DNA from: CAZOZP01 sp964584325
GTDB lineage: Bacteria > Bacteroidota > Ignavibacteria > Ignavibacteriales > Melioribacteraceae
Direction of reading: 5' to 3'
Length of the DNA stretch: 36,626 nt
NCBI GenBank assembly: GCA_964584325.1
Contig: CAZOZP010000034.1
Coordinates: 1 to 36,626 of the forward strand
Below are positions 5,867 through 15,141 of this stretch, in pieces (positions within the stretch are counted from its first letter, which is position 1; every line of letters starts with the position of its first letter). Below the pieces are notes generated by a model. It was given only the letters and a program-made list of their open reading frames with translations, made no database searches and was not told where the DNA came from. A program made the position numbers and the translations under genes.

Positions 5867-8716
5867 TTACTTGAGCATTATCATTTTGTTGGTTTTAATG
5901 AATTTGCCCGATTCGATTCTGTAGAAATATATTCCGGAAGCCACACGTGATCCGAAATTATTATCCCCGTTCCATTTAACTTCGTATGAGCCGCGTGTTT
6001 TTTCTTCGGAAACAAGAGTTTTAACTTCTTGTCCGAGTAAGTTATATACTTTAAGGCTTACTAAACCATTCTCAGGAATCTGATACCTGATAGTAGTTGT
6101 AGGATTAAAAGGATTAGGATAGTTCTGCAGAAGGTCATAACTGCTTACATAATTGTATTCCGTATCTTCAGTTCCAACATAAGGATTTTCAATTTTTGAA
6201 GATGTGTACAATCTGTATTCGCCGGGTTGAAGAACAATTTTAGCTTCAGTATTTGAAACAGTTATACTGTCTCCCGTGAAGAATTCATACCACTTGCCGG
6301 CATAGTGGAAGCTTCCGGCAATTGAATCTGTATTAACATTAAAGTTTCCGAGTATTATTACATTCATACTTCCGTGAGTTAATTTTATTCTCTTTGCCGG
6401 TGCGCTGAGAGCCAGGTTAAATGTAGTAGCACTGAAAGCAGGGTAATTGGTTTTAAGGTAATTTAATGATGCAAAAACATTATAAAGTGACTGTCTTGCA
6501 GGTTCATTATAATAAGTATCCCAGATAAAAGGCTTCAAAGCAAGTCTGCTGTCGCCGGTTCCTGACGGATAATTAATGGAATAATCAAAGCCAAGCTCTC
6601 CGAATTGCCAAATCATTTTCGGACCGGGTATCGGTATAAAGAAAGTAGCCGCCAGTTCAATTCTCTTGAGAGCTACAGCAAGATTTTTTACATTATGAGC
6701 CGGATTGGTAGAATTTCCGTATTGCAAATTTTTATACATCAGGCGTTCTTCGTCATGACTTTCCATATACCCGACAAGTGCCGGATTATTCCAACCTCTC
6801 TGAACATATGAAATACCGGAAAAATTGCTTTTCTCGCCGTCGTGCCATCCCATAGTTGCTTCATTGTAGTTGTAGTTCAAATTACCCCAAAGCATCATTC
6901 CGTAGTTGGCAAGAACTGTTTCCTCAGAATTATCTGCAAGGTGTTCAAGAATCACATAAGCAGTCGGGTCAACATCAACAATTTTATCATACATTCTTTT
7001 AAGAATATTTATTCTGGCAAGATCATATGCACCGCCGTCACCGGGTGTGTTAGTGAATCCTTTTGTAAAGTCGAATCTGAATCCGTCAACATTATATTCG
7101 GTAAGCCAGTATTCATTTACCCTGTCAACAAAAGCTTTTGTTGCAGAGCTTTCGTGATTGAAGTCTCTTCCCCAACTGAAAACGGGATTAGGACTGCTGA
7201 CATTGTAAAATGGATTTCCCGGAATCATTGCATTTGAATCATCAGTATATAACTGAACATAAGGAGCAAGGTCATAAGAATGATTAAGAACCATATCAAT
7301 AATTACCGCAATATTTCTTTTGTGGCATTCATCAACAAATCTCTTGAATTGTGCAGGTGTTCCATAATATTTATCAAGAGCGAAATAGAATGATGGGTTA
7401 TAACCCCAGCTTACATTACCTTCAAATTCATTAACCGGCTGAAGTTCAATTGCATTTATACCGAGTCTTTGAAGATAATCAAGTGTATCAGTAAGAGTTT
7501 CATAAGAATGATCTTCAAGGAAATTTGAAAGCCACATTTCATAAATAATAAGATTAGACTTATTTGGCCTTGAATAACCTGTGGCAGACCATTCAAAATC
7601 TTCTTTTGTATTCCAGATGATTGAAGTTACACCGCTTGTCATTCCACCAGGATAAGGAGGAAGTCCGGTTCCTGAAATAAACGGATCGTTCCAAGGATCA
7701 AGAATTAATTCGGTATAAGGATCAGCAATTCTTTTCTTTCCGTCAACAAGATATTGGAAAGCAAAATTCTGATTGGGATCCAACCCGTTAATTGTAAGCC
7801 AGAAGATCGAGTCATTAGGTGTTTTGTTCATTTGATAATCTAATGCAACCTGCCAGCTTGAAAAATCGCCAATAGCATATGCAAAATCCTTTCCCGGAGC
7901 ATAAAGCACAAGACCAATAGTGTTATCGTCAATATAGTTTATACCGTATTTGTAATTTGCAGGCATTTCGGCAACATTGTTGGCCGGAGTTTTGAAAATA
8001 GTGAATACAACAGTATCGAGTCTGCTTGAATTATCTTCAACTATTGCAAGTATGTCATTCGGACCTCCGGCAAGTGATGAAGCTTCAACAGAATATTTCA
8101 AAGTATCGGTTCCTGCTACCGGAATCTCTGAACCTCCTATTTCAAGGTGGTAAGACTTAACACCGCCTTCTGCATTAACTGTAACAGCTTCAATAGCTAA
8201 TTGCTGACCGTCTTTAACAAATACAGGTGAACGCAAGGGATCGCCAAAAGCCATATTTATAACAGGTTTTAACAGAACCAGTGTAAGTTCAGGGTCGAAA
8301 ACCTGATAAACCCAGTCATTCCCGGCAGAATTATGTGCCCAGTTAGCACCGGGAGTAGAAGGAGTGCCGGTGTTTACAACAAAGTTAAATTCGTCAACAG
8401 TATTGTCGGTCTGGATAGTTACAACCCAGTCATTGTCGGTCAATTTAGTAAATGCAGTTCTTGCTGCAATTCCGTCGGTATGAATTACTGAGCCGGCGGG
8501 ACGCATTCCGGGAGGAGGAGTTTGCCATCCGTTTATTCCCCAATGCAATACCATAGCTGTGCTTGTGTTGGGAATAGCAGAATTCTGATAGGGATCGAAG
8601 TGAATTTCTACCGCATCTCCTTTAACCGGCTGAGCAGGAACAAGCCAAATACCGTTATCCTGCGCTGAAAGAACGAGTGGAAAAGAAAGCAGTAAAAGCA
8701 GAAAGAATTTTTTCAT
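5867..8716 (-). CDS. Secreted GH13 alpha-amylase family enzyme with T9SS sorting domain
   Basis: This enzyme should cut alpha-glucans such as starch or glycogen outside the cell. A signal peptide (cleavage near LSAQ, residues 16-19) leads into two beta-sandwich regions (~20-245), then a CBM48/E-set-like domain (~255-345) and the GH13 barrel. The conserved regions are DMVLNH (474-479), GFRFDF with nucleophile Asp549, acid/base Glu591 in LEHLADN, and SHDEE with Asp655, so the catalytic triad is complete. The last ~90 residues are a T9SS sorting domain beginning NYPNPFNP and ending IYFYRIESGKF...KMIMLK, which predicts export through the outer membrane and surface attachment or release. At 949 aa it is long because of the added domains. 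AGAGG lies 8 nt before the ATG. It stands alone, between a barrel gene and the PurF-like gene. Confidence 0.93.
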   Translation of the reverse strand: MKKFFLLLLLSFPLVLSAQDNGIWLVPAQPVKGDAVEIHFDPYQNSAIPNTSTAMVLHWGINGWQTPPPGMRPAGSVIHTDGIAARTAFTKLTDNDWVVTIQTDNTVDEFNFVVNTGTPSTPGANWAHNSAGNDWVYQVFDPELTLVLLKPVINMAFGDPLRSPVFVKDGQQLAIEAVTVNAEGGVKSYHLEIGGSEIPVAGTDTLKYSVEASSLAGGPNDILAIVEDNSSRLDTVVFTIFKTPANNVAEMPANYKYGINYIDDNTIGLVLYAPGKDFAYAIGDFSSWQVALDYQMNKTPNDSIFWLTINGLDPNQNFAFQYLVDGKKRIADPYTELILDPWNDPFISGTGLPPYPGGMTSGVTSIIWNTKEDFEWSATGYSRPNKSNLIIYEMWLSNFLEDHSYETLTDTLDYLQRLGINAIELQPVNEFEGNVSWGYNPSFYFALDKYYGTPAQFKRFVDECHKRNIAVIIDMVLNHSYDLAPYVQLYTDDSNAMIPGNPFYNVSSPNPVFSWGRDFNHESSATKAFVDRVNEYWLTEYNVDGFRFDFTKGFTNTPGDGGAYDLARINILKRMYDKIVDVDPTAYVILEHLADNSEETVLANYGMMLWGNLNYNYNEATMGWHDGEKSNFSGISYVQRGWNNPALVGYMESHDEERLMYKNLQYGNSTNPAHNVKNLAVALKRIELAATFFIPIPGPKMIWQFGELGFDYSINYPSGTGDSRLALKPFIWDTYYNEPARQSLYNVFASLNYLKTNYPAFSATTFNLALSAPAKRIKLTHGSMNVIILGNFNVNTDSIAGSFHYAGKWYEFFTGDSITVSNTEAKIVLQPGEYRLYTSSKIENPYVGTEDTEYNYVSSYDLLQNYPNPFNPTTTIRYQIPENGLVSLKVYNLLGQEVKTLVSEEKTRGSYEVKWNGDNNFGSRVASGIYFYRIESGKFIKTNKMIMLK

Positions 8717-8887
8717 TACTGTACCTCTAATAATATATTATGAAAACTTATTGGGAATAATTAAACAGAAATGGTCTTAACCTATTTGAAAACAAATTAC
8801 TCCACTAACAAACTAACAGTTATTGTAAAAAAAAGCAAATTATCCTGACATAAAGCACAATAAACAGGACGAATGTAACCGGATTAT

Positions 8888-10870
8888 TTATTTTGAATCT
8901 TTTTCAGCCGGAATATCAGAAAATTCCCAGCTTAATCCAATCCTGAAAACTCTCTCTGAAGTCGGATAAAACGGAATCATAAAATACTCTGAATTCAAAA
9001 GGTTTTCCAAAGTGAGCGAAAGAACAGCACGTTTTTGAATTCTTCCGGCTGCATGTAAATCAACACGGAAATGGCTTGCTGTTTTTTTCCCTGAGGTTGA
9101 ACTAATACCATTTTCCGAGAAATTTAGAAATGAGAATCCCCTTTCAAAATTGTAATACTTGTAATTGAGTCCGGAATTATAAGTGATTATCGGACCGGCT
9201 TCAATTTCAAGATTATCTTCAAAATGAATATTTTTATACATCAAATATGCTCTGAAATATAATTCAGGCACAGTTTGCAATTCTTTTCTGTCGCTAAAGC
9301 TGATGTTTCCGTTAAAATCAAATAAAATTCGGGAAAGCAGAAGTTTTGCGGATAAATTAACTCCTGAAAATGTATTTTGTCCGAAATTTTTATAACCAAC
9401 TGAATAAAACGAAGAATCAGGATTGTTAACTATCGGTTGTTTATAATTGTCATATTTTCTGGCGAAGAACCCGGCGTATAAATCATTATTTCCGAATTGA
9501 TATTTTATACCCGCACTAAAGACATTAACAATATCTGAGTTATCAGCTTCGCTAGCAATAAGAAGCCTGGCTTTGTTGATTTCGTAACGTGAAAATCCTG
9601 CGGAAATAGTTAATTCATCAGCTAATTTGTACGATAAGTCAGCCCCTGACCCGAATCCGCTATTGGTACTTTGTTTTGCGAAAACTGATGGAACTAAAAG
9701 TGAATCAAACAAATAGAAAGATGCAATGCCTGTTAATTCAGAAAAATTATTGGCGAGATTCCCTTGAGGAAGTCCTGATACAGAATTAAGATTTTCATTT
9801 GAATAACTAACCAGGAGGCTGAAAAAGTCAGATTTAATTTCAGATGAAAGTTTGATCAGGTTCACATGATATTTATGATCAATATTCGATTTGAATTCTC
9901 CGGGAGGAATTTCAGTGATATCTGTATTGTATCTGTAGTTTTCCAGAAAGAACTGGTATGAATAGTCTGCTTTCAGGTTCATAAAATGAAAGGGACTGTA
10001 ACTAAGATGAAGGTTGTAATTATAAACGGTTTCCTTTGTATATCTGTCTGTAAATCTTACATTTCCTGCAATTCTGTTAAAAATATCGCCCGAAGAAGTA
10101 TCAGCACCTCCTGAAAGTCCGGTTTTAGCTTTTGAATAGAGAAAATCGAAAGAAGCAGAAGCGTTATCGGACAAAGGGTATTTCACTTGTGCGAGAATAT
10201 TCCAGTTACTGAAAAGGTCGTTTAGTCTTTTCGTAGAATCGCCATAAGAACTGTGATTTAAGAAAAAAGAGAACATGGCCTTCCCGAAAAGAAGATTACT
10301 GTATTCCGCGGCAAAGAATCCTTCTTCATTAGCCGCAAGGGAAGCTCTTATTCTGGAGTAAATCAGTTTTGGCGCCGGATAGTAAGTGTTGATATTCACT
10401 GCAGAATTACTCTCGCCTGAATTAAACAGAAAAGATCTTGAAGCATTTGAAAGTTCAATGGAGTTGATAGCTTCAGGATTAAGAAGATTTAGGTTAAGAT
10501 TGTTTTTTAATCGGTTATTTATCGGTATTCCGTTAATCAAATAACTGGTTTCATTTCCGGATGAAGAAAAACCGGATAGTTCATGAGGACTTCCCATAAA
10601 TCCGAAATCGGACTTAAAAGCAAAAGGTAAGTGTTCGAGAATCTCATAAGTATTTAGATACGAAAGAAATGCAAGATCAGACTTTTCTCTTATCAATGCA
10701 TCATTTCCTGCCGGATTAAGTACAAATCTATTTTCAAAAAACTGAGGTTCTTTCTCTGATTTTGTAATTTTAAGAGAATCGTTCAGATCTGAGACTGATG
10801 TACTGTCGTCTTGTGCGAAATTCAATGAATGACCTAAGAGCAACAGAATAATTGTAATAAATGTTTTCAT
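8888..10870 (-). CDS. TonB-dependent receptor-like outer-membrane protein
   Basis: A signal peptide (to about FAQ, residue 19) is followed by a plug-like region (~70-160): YEILEHLPF, then SYLINGIPINN, then INSIELSNASRSFLFNSGESNSAVNI, the order seen in TonB receptor plugs. The rest (~170-645) alternates short aromatic-ended beta strands and loops, and the last strand ends FRIGLSWEF, the usual C-terminal beta-signal. An 11-residue charged tail follows. There is no carboxypeptidase-like N-terminal domain, no obvious TonB box and no SusD partner, so the substrate is unknown and it may be a plug-bearing porin rather than an energised importer. It is transcribed toward the amylase gene, 171 nt away, but this spacing and the lack of a Sus-like pair argue against one fixed operon. 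Confidence 0.75.
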   Translation of the reverse strand: MKTFITIILLLLGHSLNFAQDDSTSVSDLNDSLKITKSEKEPQFFENRFVLNPAGNDALIREKSDLAFLSYLNTYEILEHLPFAFKSDFGFMGSPHELSGFSSSGNETSYLINGIPINNRLKNNLNLNLLNPEAINSIELSNASRSFLFNSGESNSAVNINTYYPAPKLIYSRIRASLAANEEGFFAAEYSNLLFGKAMFSFFLNHSSYGDSTKRLNDLFSNWNILAQVKYPLSDNASASFDFLYSKAKTGLSGGADTSSGDIFNRIAGNVRFTDRYTKETVYNYNLHLSYSPFHFMNLKADYSYQFFLENYRYNTDITEIPPGEFKSNIDHKYHVNLIKLSSEIKSDFFSLLVSYSNENLNSVSGLPQGNLANNFSELTGIASFYLFDSLLVPSVFAKQSTNSGFGSGADLSYKLADELTISAGFSRYEINKARLLIASEADNSDIVNVFSAGIKYQFGNNDLYAGFFARKYDNYKQPIVNNPDSSFYSVGYKNFGQNTFSGVNLSAKLLLSRILFDFNGNISFSDRKELQTVPELYFRAYLMYKNIHFEDNLEIEAGPIITYNSGLNYKYYNFERGFSFLNFSENGISSTSGKKTASHFRVDLHAAGRIQKRAVLSLTLENLLNSEYFMIPFYPTSERVFRIGLSWEFSDIPAEKDSK

Positions 10871-11094
10871 TGGGTAATTAATTCAATATAATTGTGACAA
10901 TTTTTTAGATTTTACTTGATTTAATCAAATATTGAAAATATTTTTCTCAAAATAATCAAATAATATTTAATTTCATTAAAAAATCATTTTTACCCTTAAA
11001 ATATTGCTTGTTTTGCTAATAAAGTTTTGAATTAGAATAAAAAAATAGTTAATTTAACTTAACCTTTAAACAATCAAAAAAAGAAGGATGTATT

Positions 11095-11379
11095 ATGGGA
11101 AAACCAATGACAAAAGTACAGATTGTTGACGCACTTGCAGAAAAATTAAGCGTTACAAAAAAACTAGCAGCTCAGTTTGTAGATGAATATGCAAAACTGG
11201 CTTATGCTGAAGCTAAAAATGAATTTGTCCTTCCCGGTTTAGGGAAATTAACTGTTGTTAAGAGAAATGCCCGCCAGGGTAGAAATCCTCAGACAAATGA
11301 AAAGATAACAATTGCTGCTAAAGAAGTTGTTAAATTTAAAGTTGCAAAAGCTTGTTCTGATGCAGTCTTAGGGAAATAA
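11095..11379 (+). CDS. HU/IHF-family DNA-binding protein
   Basis: This is a small nucleoid protein that bends and packs DNA as a dimer. The two N-terminal helices (MTKVQIVDALAEKL, VTKKLAAQFVDEYAKLA) and the DNA-binding arm (LGKLTVVKRNARQGRNPQTN) match the HU family, including the RNPxT tip that enters the minor groove. Length (94 aa) is normal. An AGAAGG ribosome site lies ~9 nt before the ATG, and the 224-base upstream region is very AT-rich, as expected for a strongly expressed gene. It is monocistronic, ending at the terminator 11393-11424. I cannot tell HU from IHF-like paralogs from one copy. Confidence 0.95.
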   Translation: MGKPMTKVQIVDALAEKLSVTKKLAAQFVDEYAKLAYAEAKNEFVLPGLGKLTVVKRNARQGRNPQTNEKITIAAKEVVKFKVAKACSDAVLGK

Positions 11380-11392
11380 CATTATTGACAGG

Positions 11393-11431
11393 AAAAGGGG
11401 AAGTATCAGCTTTCCCTTTTTTTTATTTTTT
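11393..11431 (+). terminator. Shared terminator between HU and the S9 peptidase gene
   Basis: AAAAGGGGAAG (11393-11403) pairs with CTTTCCCTTTT (11410-11420), with one G:U pair and a 6-nt loop, followed by a run of T. It lies between convergent genes. Read leftward the stem ends in TTTT, so it may serve both. The stop of the S9 peptidase gene (11423-11425) is inside the T-run. Confidence 0.85.
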
Positions 11432-13312
11432 TCTTTCCATCAAATGCTTTGATAGAAATGTCTCAATTTTTCTGTATAGTTCAATTTTATTTTCTTCTTT
11501 AACGAATCCGTGTCCCTCATCTTCCTTTAAGATATAGATAACATCTTTTCCTTTTTCTCTTAATGCTTTAACAATCAAATCAGATTCACTTTTTTTTACT
11601 CTTCGGTCATTTGCGCCCTGGGCAATGAGAACCGGAGCTATAATTCTATCTGCCGCGAAAAAAGGTGAATGTTCTATCAGCATTTCTCTATCGTTAACAG
11701 GATCGCCAATCATATTATATAACTGATTTCTTGTGTTTTCCCATTCAGAGGGAATATTTTCCAAGAAACTGAAAATATTCGAGGGTCCAACAACATCAAT
11801 TCCGCAGGCATAAAAGTCAGGATATTTGGAGAGTTGCGAGAGAGCGCAAAAACCCCCGAACGATTTTCCGTAAACCGCAATCCGGGAAGGATCAGCAATT
11901 TCCTGTCGCAAAAGCCAATCAGCACCATCTTTTATATCCTGCTGAATTTTTCCGCCCCACTCTTTGAATCCGAGTTTAAAAAATTCTTTCCCATAGCCCG
12001 TTGATCCTCGGAAGTTTATTTGAAGTACCGCATATCCGCGATTTGCAAGGAATTGAACGTCTGCATTAAATCCCCAATAATCTCTTGCCCAAGGTCCGCC
12101 GTGAGGATAAATAATTACAGGGAGATTTTGCGCTTTTTTATTCCGGGGTAATGTAAGGTAACCATTAATCAATAAGCCGTCTTTAGCACGGAAACTTATC
12201 GGTTTCATTTCTGAAAGAAAGTTCTCGTTAAGCCACGGACTAACATCAGAAAGCTTTGTCAGCTTTCTGTTTGTCATATTAAAATAATAGTAGCTTCCAA
12301 GTGAGCGGTCACTGTAAGTTCTCAATAAAAATTTTGTTTCTGAAGTATCCATTCCGGCAACAATGATTTCCTTGTCGGGAATTTTGGAAGTAAGATACCG
12401 GAAAAGTTTTTCAGCATCTTTATTGATAAAATGAACCTGCTTCTTAAATGTTGTATAAATTACCGCAACGGGTTTGCTTCCCTTTCCTCCGTGTATAAGA
12501 AAATCAGCATCAACTTCCGGATTTTCATAAAGAATATTTAATTCTTTATTTTTATCGGGATCATATTCAATTACTGCTACAAAGTTTCTATTTATGTTGG
12601 ACAGTGCATAAAAAGTTTCGTTGCTGTCTGAAAAAAATACAGGCTGAAAAGAATCAGGGAATGAGACTCTGAATAATTCCCGGAATGGTTCATCCTCATC
12701 GGAACGGTACATTATTACATCGTTAATGTTATCTTTGCGGACAGCAATTCGTACACGACCGTTATTGTCTGCTATCCATCTGACAATTTTTCCCGGATTC
12801 TTTGCAGCTAAATCAAGTTTTCCCGTTTCAGCATTCAGCCGATAAACATCGAACTGCCGGGCATCGCTGTTATTCATCTCAATAAGAAGTTCCTTTCTGT
12901 TCTTTTCATTAAGATGAATAATATTTACAGTTGTGTTTTCATATGGTGTAAGCAGCCTGGTAGTTCCGGTCGAAATATTTACCGAATAAAGCCGGAAAAT
13001 TTCATCCCCTTTATTATCGCGAAGATATACAAGAAAATCATCATCAATCCAAAAGTAGTTCTTAATATCGAAATCATCAGAATTCGTAACCAGCTTCTCT
13101 TTATTGATTCCAATTTCCTTAATAGCGATATTTATTCTTCCGTTAACCGGTTTAAGATAAGCAAGATATTTCCCGGAAGGAGAAATAGTATAGTTAGACT
13201 TTTCAGGATTTCGGAAGAAATCAGCCAGAGGAATTTTTGGGATTTCCTTTTCAGGCATACAGGAAAATCCGGCAACAAATACAATAATAAGTAATAGATT
13301 TCTAAAGCTCAT
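11423..13312 (-). CDS. S9-family prolyl oligopeptidase/acylaminoacyl-peptidase, probable lipoprotein
   Basis: This is a serine peptidase of family S9 that should cleave small peptides in the periplasm. The N-terminus (MSFRNLLLIIVFVAGFSC) is a signal peptide ending at Cys18, which looks like a lipoprotein site. Residues ~30-370 are a beta-propeller of WD40/TolB-like strands that limits substrate size. The C-terminal alpha/beta-hydrolase has the complete triad: Ser484 in GKSFGGF, Asp569 in GANDRR and His601 in EGHGF. Length (629 aa) is typical. It is the last gene of the minus-strand run, 15 nt after the photolyase gene, and ends at the shared terminator. Confidence 0.92.
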   Translation of the reverse strand: MSFRNLLLIIVFVAGFSCMPEKEIPKIPLADFFRNPEKSNYTISPSGKYLAYLKPVNGRINIAIKEIGINKEKLVTNSDDFDIKNYFWIDDDFLVYLRDNKGDEIFRLYSVNISTGTTRLLTPYENTTVNIIHLNEKNRKELLIEMNNSDARQFDVYRLNAETGKLDLAAKNPGKIVRWIADNNGRVRIAVRKDNINDVIMYRSDEDEPFRELFRVSFPDSFQPVFFSDSNETFYALSNINRNFVAVIEYDPDKNKELNILYENPEVDADFLIHGGKGSKPVAVIYTTFKKQVHFINKDAEKLFRYLTSKIPDKEIIVAGMDTSETKFLLRTYSDRSLGSYYYFNMTNRKLTKLSDVSPWLNENFLSEMKPISFRAKDGLLINGYLTLPRNKKAQNLPVIIYPHGGPWARDYWGFNADVQFLANRGYAVLQINFRGSTGYGKEFFKLGFKEWGGKIQQDIKDGADWLLRQEIADPSRIAVYGKSFGGFCALSQLSKYPDFYACGIDVVGPSNIFSFLENIPSEWENTRNQLYNMIGDPVNDREMLIEHSPFFAADRIIAPVLIAQGANDRRVKKSESDLIVKALREKGKDVIYILKEDEGHGFVKEENKIELYRKIETFLSKHLMERKK

Positions 13313-13327
13313 AAATCTGAATTGTTT

Positions 13328-14668
13328 TTACAAACTTAAGTATTTTTTAATAAAAGAATGAACATCAAATTTTCTTTTACAGCCATTATAATTCATATAA
13401 CGAATTTTACCGAAAACCGGTCGTTCACTCCAGGCTCTATCATGCACACCGCCAATAGACCAGGCAATACCTGTATATCCGTTCGGATCGTTTCCGTCCA
13501 GACTGTACTTATCATTAAGATACAGAGAAATTCTAAAAGCTTCATCAGGAGATTGTGTCCATTCCAGTATCTTTTTAGCCCAATACATTCTCATATAACC
13601 ATGCATTTTTCCTTCCCTGGTCATTTGTATTTGAGCTGCATTCCAAAGTTCGTCATGTGTTAAGCTGTTTTCAAACTGATCTAAAGAATAAAGAAATTCC
13701 CTTTTATCGTTCAGGTGAAGAGAAAGACTTTTTTTTGCCCAATCAGGAAAACCGTCAGACGAGTAATAAGTTGAATTATAGTTACAGAAATTATCGGAAA
13801 GTTCCTTGCGTACAATTAACTCCTCAAGGAAACTTTCAGCATCGGGAGTAGCACCGGCTGCTTTGTTTACTTCCAAAGCAACTCTCTGTGCCGAAATATT
13901 GCCGAAATGAAGATACGGAGAGAGGTTCGAACAAGAATCTTGATTGGGATCGTTACGCTTTTCTGAATATCCGGGAAGTTTTTTATTAATGAACTCTTGT
14001 AAAACTGATAAGGCTTCATCTTCACCGCCTCGGAACTTCTGTGACTCAGGTGATGATTTATCGGCAGGTTCATTACTAAATGCATCAAATCCCTCAGTTA
14101 TTACTCCGGAATTATTTTGCATAAATTCAAATTCAGGGTATTCAATCAGAAAATTGTCAAGCTGACTTTTTATTTTCGGACGAAGGGTATATGCTCCGAA
14201 TTCAAGTTTGGAAGAAGCCAGTTTGCAAGGAACAATATTATGTGAATCAGTTTCATAAACAGGAATTTGCGCTGAATTTGCGAGGCTTAGCCTTATACTC
14301 TTCGGGTAGGATAGCGGATTGAAGTCGGTAAACAGAGCAGAACATTTAACTTCTTTAATTAGATTATTCAATAAAGAGAGAGAGTCACCGCTTCGGATTA
14401 ATAAAGATATTCCGGCAGAATTAAGTTTTTTTGAAAGTTCTTCAAGACTCTGTTTAATAAAAAGCTTGTGTCTTAAAAAATTTCCGTAAATTTTCTTGTC
14501 ATAAATAAAAACAGCAATTAATGGAACTCTCTTCGCGGAAGCAAAAGATGCCGCATTCATCAAACTATAGTTGTCCGAAAACCTTAGTTCTCTTTGAATC
14601 CAGTATAAAACCGGTCCGGATTTTACAGCGGTTGAGTTCAGCTGAAAAGATCTTTCCGGGCTGATCAT
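13328..14668 (-). CDS. phr: Class II CPD photolyase
   Basis: This flavoenzyme repairs UV-made cyclobutane pyrimidine dimers using blue light. The N-terminal Rossmann domain (~18-150, starting GPVLYWIQRELRFSDN) would hold an antenna cofactor. The C-terminal FAD-binding domain has the class II hallmarks: EGKMHGYMRMYWAKKILEW, then LNDKYSLDGNDPNGYTG, and SIGGVHDRAWSERPVFGKIRY near the end. Length (446 aa) is normal for class II. Its ATG shares one base with the stop of the EVE gene upstream (TAATG), so the two are translationally coupled. A DNA-repair job next to an EVE protein, which may read modified bases, is suggestive but not proof of a joint function. Confidence 0.93.
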   Translation of the reverse strand: MISPERSFQLNSTAVKSGPVLYWIQRELRFSDNYSLMNAASFASAKRVPLIAVFIYDKKIYGNFLRHKLFIKQSLEELSKKLNSAGISLLIRSGDSLSLLNNLIKEVKCSALFTDFNPLSYPKSIRLSLANSAQIPVYETDSHNIVPCKLASSKLEFGAYTLRPKIKSQLDNFLIEYPEFEFMQNNSGVITEGFDAFSNEPADKSSPESQKFRGGEDEALSVLQEFINKKLPGYSEKRNDPNQDSCSNLSPYLHFGNISAQRVALEVNKAAGATPDAESFLEELIVRKELSDNFCNYNSTYYSSDGFPDWAKKSLSLHLNDKREFLYSLDQFENSLTHDELWNAAQIQMTREGKMHGYMRMYWAKKILEWTQSPDEAFRISLYLNDKYSLDGNDPNGYTGIAWSIGGVHDRAWSERPVFGKIRYMNYNGCKRKFDVHSFIKKYLSL

Positions 14669-15141
14669 TATTTTATTCCGCTCATTGCAACAATTTCATT
14701 AAAATCATCTTCCGTAACAGGAAACACTGAAAGTCTGTTACCTTTTCGTACCAGTATCATTTCGGATAGTTTCGGGTTAGCCTTAATGCTATCCAGAGTA
14801 ACCATTTGCGGAAACTTTCTGACCAGTTTTACATCAACCATATACCAGGTCGGATTATCCATATTCCCTGAAGGGTCAAAATGATTGCTGTCGGGATCAA
14901 AGGCCGTGAAATCAGGATACCCTTCTTTAACAACTTCACAGATTCCGGTAACTCCTGCAGGATTCGAATTGCTATGATAGAATAGAACCAGATCGCCTTT
15001 TTTCATGCTATCGCGAAGAAAATTGCGGGCCTGATAATTACGCACTCCGTCCCAGTGTGTTGTTTGATCCTTGGCGCTATTAAAATCATCAACAGAAAAA
15101 ACAGAAGGTTCTGATTTCATTAACCAGTATTTTTTTGTCAT
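14668..15141 (-). CDS. EVE-domain protein (THYN1-like)
   Basis: EVE domains belong to the PUA superfamily and are thought to bind modified bases in DNA or RNA. The family signature is clear: KYWLMKSEPSVFSVDDF at the start, WDGVRNYQARNFLRD (residues ~30-44), GDLVLFYHSN, and a final VRKGNRLSVFPVTEDDFNEI. Length (157 aa) matches single-domain EVE proteins found across Bacteroidota and Proteobacteria. It overlaps by one base with genes on both sides (TAATG at 15139-15143 and at 14666-14670), so it is locked into this operon. The ligand is not known. Confidence 0.92.
   Translation of the reverse strand: MTKKYWLMKSEPSVFSVDDFNSAKDQTTHWDGVRNYQARNFLRDSMKKGDLVLFYHSNSNPAGVTGICEVVKEGYPDFTAFDPDSNHFDPSGNMDNPTWYMVDVKLVRKFPQMVTLDSIKANPKLSEMILVRKGNRLSVFPVTEDDFNEIVAMSGIK

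Noticed and set aside
8888..10870. SusC-type starch importer paired with the amylase
   Set aside because: There is no carboxypeptidase-like N-terminal domain, no SusD gene, and 171 nt with no sign of coupling to the amylase gene.
13920..13945. tRNA T-arm-like GGTTCGAAC
   Set aside because: It lies inside the photolyase coding frame and has no acceptor or anticodon arms around it.
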